Source of the DNA: Paramacrobiotus metropolitanus
Taxonomy: Eukaryota; Tardigrada; Eutardigrada; Parachela; Macrobiotidae
DNA length: 64,000 nucleotides
Assembly: GCF_019649055.1 (NCBI RefSeq)
Contig: NW_026570227.1
Coordinates: 1,426,001-1,490,000 of the forward strand
Reading direction: 5' to 3'
Position numbers and translations under genes: made by a program. The notes beneath the pieces were generated by a model, which was not told the origin of the DNA, did not search any database, and saw only the letters and a program-made list of their open reading frames with translations. This document shows, in pieces, positions 1 through 10,791 of the stretch (positions are counted from its first letter, which is position 1; each line of letters opens with the position of its first letter).

Positions 1-72
1 GTTTAAATTCCCAGGCTAGATCTCGATCCTAGCCTTTTAATGGGTTACCTGCCTGCCGTACAATAAACAATG
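1..72 (+). mobile_element. 3' tail of a LINE (solo fragment)
   Basis: These bases nearly duplicate the end of the LINE at the right side of the window (63,396-63,470). Both share the small hairpin GGCTAGATCTCGATCCTAGCC (shorter in the other copy), the stretch ATGGGTTACCTGCCTGCCG and an ACAATAAACAAT tail. This is what a severely 5'-truncated insertion looks like. The element body may instead lie left of the window edge. Confidence 0.8.
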
Positions 73-640
73 ATTCGGCGTACGAATAATACGATCTTAA
101 TATCTACGGAGTACGTGCGTTTTCGTGCAGAATTTGATGATCGGTATTAAACTGATAATACCGCACCGGGACGTATGTACGTGTATTTAAGCCTCAATCT
201 GCCAAAATTTAATATAAATATATCGGCAGATTGAAGCGGCAGCGCTGTTATTACAGTAGCATGACAATTGCCGGTGCAAGTGAAATCCATAACCGTGCCC
301 TCGAAAGCGGCGGAAATTAATTACTGCCAAGCAAGTTGTAGGTTGAGTTTCCTGAAATACTAAAACAATGTAAACATCTGTTCAGTGTCTAAGCCGAGAA
401 TGATTAACAACCGCGTAATTGCTCACCACCGCGGGCTGTTTATGTATCACTTCTTTAACGACTTTGTGCAATGAAACGTTAAATATTCGTTTTATTGGCG
501 TGATGTTGACTTTGATCATAAATGCGTAAATCGTCATTCTGCATTAGTTTTTTGCAGACGAAGCTGAGCAGACGCATTCCCATTCAACTGACCGTCGTGT
601 AGCATCAGTATTTCTTAATTAATTCTAATTTCTGGTGAAG
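73..640. other. Gene-free 5' flank of the first ODC-like copy
   Basis: No open reading frame or repeat that I can support. It presumably holds the promoter of the ODC-like copy that starts at 641, but no TATA box or initiator stands out. Confidence 0.4.
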
Positions 641-2385
641 ATGGCTATTTGCACGCGGTATACGCATTGCCCCGGATCCACCATGGATCTCTTCGTTAAG
701 GACGAGAAACTGACGCGTGACACGTTGATTCAGACGGCCATCGCCCACAAGTACGACCAGTACTGCGATGCGTCCTTTTTCTTCTTCGACGTCGACCGGA
801 TGATCGAGAATGTCTTGCTGTGGAAGCGCCATCTGCCGCGTGTGGCACTGTACTACGGTCAGCCGGCAATTTGTACATGTTTTTATTTATCGATAAATTT
901 ATTAAAATTCTGATTAAAAGCAACCTCAAGATTATACTAAAATATTAAATGAATAATATTAATACAAATTTATATACTGCGTATGTGTGTAATAACATTA
1001 TTCTCTTAAGTAAAATATTTATTAATTAAATGGCTTTTAACTGGGTTATACAGATTTACATTGATTAGACGCTAAATCACGGAGTACATTATTTCAGCAC
1101 AGAATACGTTTTATCCAGCCTTTACCGATACAGAACGTTTGATAAATATTTTATGAATAAAAAAATTGTATATATATATAAATTTATTTTAAAAGATATT
1201 TTTAACCCTTTTTTGTACATATCAATATATATAAAAAAATTGTATATATATAAATTTATTTTAAAAGATATTTTTAACCCTTTTTTGTACATATCAATAT
1301 ATGTACAAAAAAAGGGTTAAAAAATATCTTTTACTGTAGCTGTCAAATGCGATCCCGACCCGCTAATCCTCCGCATCCTAACCGCCCTGGGCTGCGGCTT
1401 CGAAGTGGCCACCCGCTACGAGATCGAGCAGACGGCCCTGCACGGCGTCGCCCCCGAGCGGGTGGTCTATTCCAACACCTGCAAGGCCCCCTCCAACATC
1501 ATCGCCGCCGCCCACCACAACGTCCGCCTGACCGTGTTCGACAGCCACGACGAGCTGGTCAAGCTCCAGGAGTACCAGCCCAACGCCCAGCTGATGGTGC
1601 GCCTGCGCTAAGACAACCCGCACGCCAAGATCCAGATGCACGGCCGCTTCGGCGTGTACGAAGCCACCGCCCGCACGCTGATCCAGAGCGCCTGGGACCG
1701 CGGGCTGGACGTCATGGGCGTGGCCTTCCACGTCGGGGTGGGCGTCAGCGGAACGGCCGACGCCCACGTCGGCGCCGTGGAGGTCGCCAAGCGGCTCTTC
1801 GACTTCGCCGCCGCCCACGGGCGGCCCTTCTCCGTCCTGGACGTCGGCGGCGGCTTCCGCGGCGACTGGAGCGACGCGCCTGTGACCTTTCCCCACTTCT
1901 GCCACGCCCTCAACGCCGGCCTGGACCGGCACTTCCCGCCCGCCTCCGGGGTGCGGATCATCGCCGAGCCGGGGCAGTTCGTGGTGACCACGACACAGTC
2001 GTTGTTCGTCTACGTCATCGGCATTAAAACCGTGGAGGAGGAGCAGCGCCAGCCGGGCTATGTCCTGTCGGACGGGCTGTACGGTGCGTGCCGGAACATC
2101 GAGATCTTCAAGCCGAAACTGAAGATCCGGGTGCACCCGTTGAACGCGCCGTCGTTCGATTCGGCCGACCGCCCCGGGACGCCGTCGACGCTGTTCGGAC
2201 CGACGTGCAGTCCGCTGGACATCATCGCCGAGGACTTCTCGTTGCCGGCGCTGGAGAAGAACACGTGGCTGGAGATCCAGAATATGGGGAATTACGCCAA
2301 GGAATTGTCCTCCAATTTCAACGGTGTCCCCACCGCCGGGACGGTCGCCTGCATCTCACCGGAGCATCTGCATTTGTTAAAATAA
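641..2385 (+). pseudogene. Ornithine decarboxylase-like gene, copy 1, with in-frame stop
   Basis: Family: PLP fold-III ODC/antizyme-inhibitor group (ornithine to putrescine). Exon 1 is 641-857 and exon 2 is 1340-2385; the junction rebuilds the PLP-lysine motif AVKC. Exon 2 then shows GVAFHVG (His197 region), DVGGGF (PLP phosphate loop), AEPGQF, SDGLYG (Asp332) and FGPTC (Cys360). Without the stop the product would be 420 aa, close to animal ODC minus the C-terminal degron. Codon 163 is TAA (1609-1611) where the paralog has Tyr (RLRYGDP). The usual EPGR arginine is Gln, and the Asp after the catalytic Cys is Ser (TCSPLD). Exon 2 is uninterrupted where copy 2 has two introns. An AATAAA overlaps the stop region near 2380. 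Likely a pseudogene or inactive homolog, unless the TAA is a sequence error. Confidence 0.85.
1160..1332. repeat. Tandem 70-bp duplication with an inverted partial copy at the splice acceptor
   Basis: Two near-identical AT-rich units (about 1160-1230 and 1232-1301) each end in AACCCTTTTTTGTACATATC. They are followed at 1303-1332 by the reverse complement of the unit's end (GTACAAAAAAAGGGTTAAAA). All lie in ODC copy 1 intron 1, ending a few bases before the acceptor at 1338-1339. Confidence 0.85.
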
Positions 2386-3985
2386 AATACCGGCGCTGAG
2401 GTGTACAAGAATATTGCCGGTTACCGGTGTGTTTATGCCATCTAACGTAATTAAACCTATCAATAGATTCATATATCCTTACGTCCTTATTTTTTGGAAA
2501 TTATCTTCTAAATCAAGATCGATTTTTTCAGTAAGTTGATAATTTTATAAAACAGAGCATTGCAGAAACGTTCCTACCTTTATCTTCAAAAAAATTTTGA
2601 GTTTTGGAGAAGGTCTAAAAAAATTTTTAGAGGTTGTAGTACTTAACGATAGTTAGTACTTAAAGGTTGTTACTTTTGGAAATCATCTCCTAAATCAACT
2701 TTGATTTTTCCATTAAGTTGTTAATTTTATAAAATAGAGCACCATTCAAAGCTTCCTACCTGCAGCTTGGAAAAAAATTTTGGTTTCCGAAACGTTTTCA
2801 AAAACCCTTTCAAACTTCCTGTACTTAGCGTTTCGGGTTCATAGAAATTTGGCAGTAAATTCTGGAAACGTATCGAATAAGGAAAAACAAGTTTCGCAGC
2901 TTAGCAACCTAAACTACAGACTGTATAGTTATTTAAACTGTCAATTCCATCAAAATTCTAATTTTTTTAAATTCTTGAAACCTTTAAGGTGCTTTTAAAA
3001 CACGTTCGGATACCGCAAAATACTTAACTATAAATTTTTCCATCAAAGTCGCATCCAAAGCTTTTACATTTCAAGAATTTCTAAACATTTCTAAATATTT
3101 CGACTCGGCCCCGCGCAGCGGGGCCGTTACCTCTAATTTTTTGAGCCTCCAGAGTTTCAACATTTTAAAAATGTCTAGGAATGTCTGAGTACCTCAATAT
3201 CTCACGGTCTTAATTGTCTAATTTATATGTAATTTCTAAATATCTAAATGCCGGTTCGCGGTCTGTTTTTGTATTCACTCTCGTACGGCTCTGTGATACT
3301 GGTGACAGCTTGGGCATACACTAACCTCGAAATCTGCTAAATATGTATTTATTTTATTTTGATAAATACTGAAGAGCTTGACTGATGGCTGAAAAATCTT
3401 ACAATTACAGTAGTAGCAAATGAGGTCACCTTGGGTGTGATGTGAGGTCACCTTGGGCGACCGTTAACTGTTCCCCACAAGTTTCCATTAATTCTGCGCT
3501 GAAAAATGGTTTTTTATGGGCATCGTTTAAATGATCCCACTCTACCATTTTATCGCTGTTTAAATATTATCTGTCGTACCAAAAATTCAAGTTTTCAGTA
3601 CTTTAGATCGGCAGTATAAAGTTACATTAAAAACGTTAAAAAGAACCATGAAAAAAAGAATTACGGAGGCTTTCACAGTTTCATAAAACTGGTCGAATTT
3701 AACCGGACAGCTTGAAAACCAATAAACTTCCCACATTTCTACATGTTTAAAATATTTTCGTAGCTGGCCTCGCAGAGGTTTTATATTTGAAATATTTCTC
3801 AAAATTTTTTTTACTGCTGTTACGAAGTACGAGTATATTTTGTATTTTTTTCATTCTTCCACACCTCAAACACAGCTGGTCGCGCGCTAGCGCGACCGAC
3901 ACTTGTATATCTGTACGAGTACGTAATCAAGCTTATTAAGGTAATTAAACTTATTAACAGTTTGTCTACCGAGCCTGCTTTCGGT
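2386..3985. repeat. Intergenic region with degenerate ~190-bp tandem repeats
   Basis: No gene seen. Two diverged tandem units (about 2485-2620 and 2675-2795) share the order GGAAAT-ATC-TC-TAAATCAA, TTTTTC-TTAAGTTG, ATAAAA-AGAGCA and TTCCTACCT. A third partial trace is near 3035. A short hairpin (GGCCCCGCGCAGCGGGGCC) is at 3106-3124, and two direct GAGGTCACCTTGGG copies lie near 3422-3468. Confidence 0.55.
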
Positions 3986-4310
3986 TTTTTTATATACAGT
4001 ACAGTACAGTACAGTATATCTGTATGTACTTGGTCGTTTTTCGCATTTCGGACATTTTCACAATATGGATTCGCGTAGCGGACGCAAGAGGCAAGGTATT
4101 CTCCGCGGTGTTGCACATTAGAAATCTGATAATTTTTCATTAATCTCGTGTGCAAGCTTGTATAAAAACATTAATTATCGCGTAAACAATTTTTGAACAG
4201 TTTTTGTCATGTGGAACAACATAGGGAATACCGTGTCTCTGGTGCGCGGTGCGTGGATCTATATTGTGAAAATGTCCGGAAGGCGAGAAACGTGGAAGTA
4301 TTCAAGTATA
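3985..4310. repeat. Foldback element FB2, copy A (inverted arms)
   Basis: Two arms face each other. The right arm (about 4200-4295, +) reads GTCATGTGGAACAAC, then GGGAATACCGTGTCTCTGG, then ATATTGTGAAAATGTCCGGA. The left arm (about 4035-4130) carries the same order on the minus strand. Related arms occur at 27,735-28,010, 33,680-33,780 and weakly at 42,010-42,070. This looks like a non-autonomous foldback repeat; element ends were not resolved. Confidence 0.6.
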
Positions 4311-5035
4311 CGAGGATGGTCAGATTCCCTTTACAGTCGCAAAGAGACAGAATAAAAACACTTCGAATTTTATTTTCCGCATTTATTCCTCGAAAGTGCT
4401 GTGCGCCAGGAAAATTCCTGGCGCACAGTCAGTTTGCTATGTATAGCCTATAGCCTGTAGGCTATGTATGAAGCCATACCCCTTTATCCTTATTTTCTCC
4501 TCCGAAACAAAAATTAGGAAATGGACGGTATAATTTCCGGTTGGTGTACTTGCTTGAGTATACACAACAGCTAAAAATGCGCGATGTACAAAAATGCTAT
4601 GGCTAAGCAATCCCGCGGGTAATCAATCAAATGCAGGTAACGGCCGGAACCTGGACGATCTCAGAAACATGCGAGATACCCGAACCAACAACCGTATGAA
4701 CAATTAAAGAGGTTAATTACGATATTACTGCCAAGACCGGAAAGTAACGGGCGGACGGCAGGTGATACGCTGTATCATGATCATCCCCGCGGCCCCGCCC
4801 ATATGCTGCCGGGAAGCTGCTGCTGCCACAATACACACATGAAATAATCAACCGGATTAATCAAATCAGAAATCTGATGCTCGCCCGGGATACCTGTCCC
4901 GAATAGAATTATCATTTCCTTTTCCATCCAGAATCTGCAATGTTGTCAGGCAAAGATCATAACACTGCAAATTTCTTGCATTTTCAGTTTTGCAGTGTTC
5001 GACTGTAGCAAGTGGACATATTAGGCATATAAGCA
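4311..5035. other. Gene-free stretch upstream of the GPCR 1 repeats
   Basis: Nothing coding is supported. A short palindrome CAGGAAAATTCCTG lies near 4408, and a second small duplication (TATGTATAGCCTATAGCCTG) near 4438-4470. Confidence 0.4.
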
Positions 5036-5560
5036 CTGCACTGTGCGAACCCGATGCCGGCGAACTGCGCGCAGCTGTCTTCGTGTTTCTGTTGCACACT
5101 GTTTGTTGATTTTATTATTCTTTTTTAAACCGCGGACCGATCAGCTATTATCTTAGTTTTTAGTGCTACCTCGTAGTCTGGTTAATTTCCGATACCGGAC
5201 GAAACTCTAGCCTGCCAAACAGCCAACTGATTTACAAAAAAAAGCAATAATAAGTCCCGGCGATTTTGTTCTTGTTGCAAACTGTGAATTTTATTATTCA
5301 ATTTTTCAACCGCGAACCGGCTGACCGATTCCAGTTTTTTAGTTCAGCACTGTTGGATTGAAAAAGTCGATGCGTCGTTTTAACGCATACTGCGCAAACC
5401 GGCGCTTCACTGTTCGAACGCAGTGCCGGCGATTTATGCGCATTGAATGTGTTCCTGCTGCACACTGTTTGTTAACTTTATCCTTCAGTTTCTGAACCGC
5501 GAAACGGCTGACCGATTTCCAGTGTTTTACTCCCCTGTGCTGACCTTTCTGAAGGCCTTA
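5036..5560 (+). repeat. Three tandem diverged copies of a ~180-bp upstream block
   Basis: The order 'TGCCGGCGA, TTGC-CACTGTTTGTTGA, TTTTATTATTC, AACCGCG-ACCG' recurs three times, starting near 5036, 5255 and 5405, immediately 5' of the GPCR 1 start codon. The same block occurs upstream of GPCR 2 (22,185-22,430), including TAGTCTGGTTAATT and AAACTCTAGCCTGC. It is probably a shared 5' UTR or promoter block that has been tandemly amplified here. Confidence 0.75.
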
Positions 5561-5630
5561 GTAATTCCAGTTTATCGAGCCTTTCGGAAGATACTTGCGG
5601 ATCCCGTTGGGTTCCTTATCAGTACAAAGA

Positions 5631-7940
5631 ATGACCTTTAACCGCACCAATATCACCATCAGCCCGGGCATGCTGATTTTCCTCCAGTACCGCACCGAGC
5701 AGCTGATCTGGTACGGCGTAATGGCCACCAGCTGCATCGTCGGCACCACGGGCAGCATCTTCCTCACCGGCGCCATCCTCTCCACCCGCCACTCCCGCCG
5801 TGGCATCGGCATCCTCATGGTCAACCTCCTAATCATGGTGACCCTCCAGTGCGGCGTGGCCTTCCCCTTCCTCATCCAGTCCTACCCCGGTGTGCCGCTC
5901 TCCATCGCCGACGACCCCAATTTCTGCCGGCGCGCCCACTTTTTATACAACGCATTACTCCCGTCCATCGACTACGCCGACCTGATGATCGGGATCAACC
6001 GCTGCGTGGCCGTCTGCTTCCCGCACCACTACCCGGCCTGGGTGCGCCCCCGCGCCCTCTACGGAATGGTGACCTTTAGCTGGGTGACCTGGCTGTTCTT
6101 CGCCGTCGTGCCGCAGTTGCCGGGCCAGGCGGTGATGCGCAGTCTGGAGCCGTGGTACTCCTGCGGCGTGGTGTACGGGGCCGCGTGGTCGGTGACCTTT
6201 TCCACCGGAGGGATTGCGCTGCCGGTGGCGCTGCTGTTCGCGCTGTACTTGACGGTGTTCCTCGTGGTGCTGATGCGGAAGACGGTGCTGCGGCGGCGGA
6301 TCGCTCCGGCGGAGGATAGCCAGCTGCAGCGGACGATGCAGCGGCGGTTCCGGAGTACGCTGGTGTTCTTCGCCGTGTTCGTCTGCTACGCATGTTGTAT
6401 GACGCCGGCACCACTTGTGGCGCCACTGTTTCCCACGCTGTATTTTCGCTATCCGTTTATGCGGCAGGTGTTGCGCGGGCTGATGACGGTGGGGACGGCC
6501 AGTATTCCGGTAAGGAAATCGCTGCAATTTTAGGCGAATTATCCCAGTAATTTGTCCCGTAGCCTGTCCCGTAATTTCTAACGTAAAGGTACAGATATCA
6601 CGGATTTAGCGGGAAGTTTGCGCTATGAAAGATTACCACTACGCGACGCCCACCGCAATGAAATGTCTATTCCTCTCAAAACTTAAGGTTATCATAAAGA
6701 AGAAAAGTTAACATTTTGCAATTTTAAATTTATAGTTTATTAACTAGATCGATATTTAGCAGTATCGGCCATGCCTAATGCAGGTTAAAGGAAGTGGCGC
6801 TGTACATGGCACCAGATTCGTATACATGCACGAAAACCTTCACTTTTGCGCACTCTCAAACACTTTTTTGCTCTGTTTTAATGACATTCTGTCGCCAGAC
6901 GATTTGTATATACAGATGTGAAAACCGTTTGTGAGCATAACATCTGGTTCGGGAGTTACGGCAGTAAACTAACTTAATAACAGTTAATTTAACTTTTTAA
7001 ATTCCAAATTTAACTTTTAAAATTTTTTTTACCAGTAATTACAGTAATTTAACTTTTTAAATTCCAAAAAGTTTAAATGCATTCAGGTGTACCAAAAGTC
7101 TCACTATCGACCGATTTCTTTTAAGTTTTGAATGCAGACGAACATATCTACAGATATGCGGATTCTTTTTACACCGAATCAGAGTTGCAATATTATTTTC
7201 AAATTTTAAAATGGATTTAAAAAATTTTAATATTCATTTTTAATTTACGGTGGATGGTGCAGCGCAATGTATACAAATCTGGCTACAGAATGTTCCCCAA
7301 AATGACAATACTTTCTGTAGAGATGCGCGAAAGTGCAGATTTTGGTGGATGTGTACAAGCCCGTCCGGGTAATGAGCACGTAAAGGTACAGCTAATGCAT
7401 ATTAAGCGCGATGTTAGCGCTTTGCACGATGGCCACTGCACTACGTTTGCCACAATGCGTGAATGCGCTCCGCAGTTTGATTGTCCCTTACTGCACGCAC
7501 CGACCGTTTTGTGGCCACCTTCCGCCAGGCAACTACGATTATTCCCATTGAAATGCATGGCGTGCACCAGGCCACCAGCCAGCCAAACGCATGTTACGTG
7601 GTTGAACAGTGTGGCGCGGTGTTGCGCAGTATCTTGTTTGGCGTAACCCATGAATTTACATTTTTTGCTGTTCTCTATCGTGCTCATCATCCGGACGGGC
7701 TTGTACATACGAATTAACACTGAGTCTACTCAAAAGTACGTTGTTTAAATGTCCGCACTTCGGCAGGTGTTGTACATGATGCTGAATACACAATACCGTC
7801 GCCAGCTGTTGTGCTGCTGGAAGTGCCGGGAAAAGTCCAGCCCACCGGAAGTGATGTCGACCGTTGGACGCAGCCGCGGATCACGCGGGCGCACCACGTC
7901 CAATGCCGGCGTCATCGGCCAACGGAACGTGTCCGGTTAA
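5631..7940 (+). CDS. Orphan rhodopsin-like GPCR 1 (two exons)
   Basis: Seven-helix membrane protein of about 350 aa. Exon 1 is 5631-6509 (TM1 to TM7 start) and exon 2 is 7767-7940 (rest of TM7, helix 8, tail); both junctions are phase 0 (CCG|GTAAGG, GGCAG|GTG). ATG 5631 opens MTFNRTNIT, with N-glycosylation sites before TM1. The TM3 cysteine (NFCRRAHF) and ECL2 cysteine (WYSCGV) can form the standard disulfide. DRY is replaced by INR (GINRC), and NPxxY by IPVLYMM. The tail LLCCWKC could be palmitoylated. The position of the intron and the HHYPAW motif after TM3 are shared with GPCR 2. The ligand is unknown. The intron (6510-7766) carries nested mobile elements. Confidence 0.85.
6785..7740 (+). 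mobile_element. Foldback element FB1 in the GPCR 1 intron, split by a second element
   Basis: The left arm starts at TTAAAGGAAGTGG (6785), then GTACATGGCACCAGATTCG, TTTTGCGCACTC and TTCAGGTGTACCAAAAGTCT. The right arm (about 7255-7355) is the reverse complement and is interrupted after GATGTGTA. Its outermost part resumes after 7705 as CATACGAATTAAC. The arms match the intact FB1 copy at 18,708-19,413. Confidence 0.75.
7356..7703. mobile_element. TA-flanked MITE 'M2', copy A, nested in FB1
   Basis: A 348-bp element with terminal inverted repeats CAAGCCCGTCCGGGTAATGA and (inverted) CAAGCCCGTCCGGATGATGA, flanked by TA on both sides. That is typical of Tc1/mariner-type non-autonomous elements. 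A second copy lies at 31,929-32,270. It has no coding capacity of its own. Confidence 0.8.
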
Positions 7941-8104
7941 GCCAAGCGGAAGTGTCATGGTAAACCGCACATGCTCTGTCAGACACCGGCAACAGTTAGC
8001 TGAATGCTCCTCTAATCTGGCTAAAATATTCTGATCTTCACCAATCAAGTACGGAATGCAAAAATTATATTCTACAGGATCAAGAAAGCACGTGCGTATG
8101 CAGG

Positions 8105-8366
8105 CACAGTGTGAAGAAGATCGGTTCATACTGAGACTTTTGGTACACCTGAATGCATTTAGACTTTTTGGATTTGTGATTTACCCATAACTTTCCATCC
8201 GGATGTTCTGCGCGATGTAAATGGAATTCACGCCTTGGAATGCAAATCCACTGGCTACAATATATTAAAAACCAATTCACAAAATTGTTTGGGAGTGCGC
8301 GGCAGCGAAAATTCCCGTGGATATACATGCATTTTATCCTATGTACCGGGCCAAATCCTTTAAGAA
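8105..8366 (-). mobile_element. FB1 solo arm
   Basis: On the minus strand this reads from the FB1 end (TTAAAGGATTTGGCCCGGTA) inward through the gcgcac and GGTGTACCAAAAGTCTCAGT blocks. Only one arm is present, so it is a half element or a decayed copy. It lies between GPCR 1 and CRS copy 1. Confidence 0.65.
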
Positions 8367-8923
8367 GACACAGATATTTCTTCACAGAACCACAACCAAA
8401 AAATTCGGTGCCATTACTTTTTCCACCACCAGTTATTTTATCAAACAAAGCCTTCAGCCCCATCGCTAGGGTAGTCTTTTTAATGCGTGACATTGATTTG
8501 TAGGACAAAAAAAATACGCTCAAAATTCCACATAATCCGATCTGCACAAATGAAAAAACATTCGACGAGTACAATTAATTTTATATTTATTTATACATAA
8601 TATGTGCCGGTCGTGCCGATAACAGCAGGATGATCTCGTTGAAAAGCTAAAAAAATTCTTTTGGAATTCGTTGCTGGGTATTAATTATAATATGCCTGCA
8701 GCTGTACCTTAACGCCACAGCAAACCATCTTTTGACCATATTTCTCGTAACAGTGTTTACATTCTTACAATTCATCAAAAACACGATGAGCACATCTGAT
8801 ATACTGGGACGTTACGGCAAGGATCTGTATCATCCTCTGAGTAAATTAAATACAACACCGGCTAATTTGCCAGGCTGTTCGAGCGTCTTTAATTTGTTTC
8901 ACCGGTGAAATTATTAAGCAAAA

Positions 8924-10791
8924 TGTCTGCCCGCAAAAATTATTATGCCGTGGAGAAAATCAGCATGTGCAATTTTTAAAATTCCGCGAACAGCGCAGGT
9001 ATGCGGCCCGTGTGTAACCCTTCTCTGCGCCAGACACGACCAATTTATTGACTTTAGTATGTACGGAAGTACGTGGCGCTTTTAACTGTCCGGATGCATT
9101 ATTACGACACATTATTACGAAACATCTGATTAGGCGATCCTCCTTTTTGGCATATCCAGCCTTGTTAGTAACCACATCGTCGGCGCTGCAGCTGCCCGAG
9201 GCGATTCCCTTGGCGCCGGTTACGGTAATTATTCGCCGACAAAAAACACCGGCTGTCCGACATGCGCTACCTGTGCGCCGCCCTGTGCGGCCACCACACC
9301 GACACCGGCCACGCCCACCTGCAGCGACAATCCTGCTACTTTCCCTCACTGCCCTGTGCCTGCTCCCCTAGCAGTGCGCCGATTTTATTAGCAAATCCGG
9401 CGGTAAGTGGTGTCCCGGTGTCCACTACAACCGCCTAAGGCGGCGGCCGGATACTGAAATGCCCCCGTTCATGGTTTTTGCGCTGGAATATTGGTGTTTC
9501 TGATCTTCATTAATCCAGTTTTATATATTTTCTTCCATTTATCCCTTTTTATGAATAAGTGCTATTATTTAGGGACTCCACATGTTTCCCGTATTTGCAG
9601 ATTTATAGGTACAGGTAGCACTACCTATGCCATCTGCAACGTAGCCAGCTGGCTCATTTATAGCACAACGGGGCTTTTATCCCTAGTTTAATTTTGAAGC
9701 AGTAGTGTCTGGTTAATGCCATGTTATGTACGAATTGAAATAAAAAGAGTCTATAATTTCTCTTACTAATACAACGCACTGTGCAAAAAGTCCAAAAACA
9801 TATCTGAAATACGAATTTTCTCGTGCCTGCTAATTTATATTAACGAACTTTTGAACTGGCGTCAGAAAACGGCAAGGCGCAGATCGTCAACCTGCCGGCG
9901 GAGCTGTGCGTGACCACCTGCCAGCTGGAGACGTGGAGTGCCGAGGGTGGCTTCCTGCTGTATCGCTTCGGTGTAAGCCCACACCGGTTCATATAGGTTT
10001 CTGATTCTGGTGCAAGCCTGTTATCATTCGGTAGCCACTAATGACGTTGTTTGTGCAGGCCTGCGCGCGCTACAACGACCAGGCAGTTCAGATCCGCGAC
10101 ACGATCGGCGCCGGTGTGGAGGACGACGCCGTCTACCCGACGTTGACCTGCGGGAACGACCCCTGCTTCGTGGCCTATGTCGACAACATCCTGTATACAG
10201 GTACAGTTATTGGCCAGCAGATTGAGTACACCCAGGACACCGTGCTGCAGTGCACGCTGACCCTCAAGAACAAACAACGCAACGATGAGCTGCTGGCCAC
10301 AACGCAGTTTCGGGTAAGTGACCGCGACATCGGCCGTCCCAAATGTCCGCTACAAGTTCCCGGAACCGCCGAAACATCCGCCTTAATTTTTGCTCACCCA
10401 GTTTTCTTGGCGTTTCGGAACAATCATCAAAGACATTAGTGAAAAAATAGTAATCCTGGGCCTTATGGCCTGAGCATGTAAATAATTTAAATTCATATCG
10501 GACGTTTAGAAACTATTGTAATTTACCACCTATGCCAACACGTCCGGAAAGGTTTTTCCGCTCTGGCTGTTTCTGTTCGCATAGGTACTGAGTGAGCAAA
10601 ATTCACGGCGTCGCTTTGCCTGCGCTTATAGTGTACAGAACTGTATAGTGTTGGCTAAGCCGGTATGCATTCGCCATGCATGTAACGGTCCGCGGAACTG
10701 TTTATCGGCTATTGTTATTTAGGTGAAAATCACGTACGTAGATCCTGCTGAATGTGGCTATATCGAAGAGGTTGGAAATACAACCGCATGA
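8924..10791 (+). pseudogene. Cysteine-rich secreted protein CRS, copy 1 (decayed 5' exon)
   Basis: Paralog of CRS copy 2. Recognisable exons are 9134-9402, 9866-9972, 10,059-10,313 and 10,723-10,791 (stop TGA), with consensus splice sites in the same positions and phases as copy 2. Shared motifs are CATCAPPCAA, VNLPAELCVTTCQLE, AVYPTLTC, NDPCFVAYVD, TVLQCTLTLK and YVDPA-CGY. Exon 9134-9402 has lost one base near 9331 and another near 9366, and has TAG at 9369-9371 where copy 2 has Glu. The short first exon (ATG near 8924 by homology) has no clear donor. The three downstream exons stay open, so decay is recent or the breaks are sequence errors. No known family recognised. Confidence 0.7.

Noticed and set aside
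1347-2136. Long overlapping ORFs on other frames in ODC copy 1 (and likewise in the sulfotransferase, GPCR and 43-kb INTS2 exons)
   Set aside because: Shadow frames of GC-rich exons; the chosen frames carry the family motifs.
8357-8574. Minus-strand ORF with a hydrophobic start (FVQIGLCGILSVFFLS) running into FB1
   Set aside because: No ATG at its start, it reads into the FB1 arm and has no partner exon; chance ORF is likelier.
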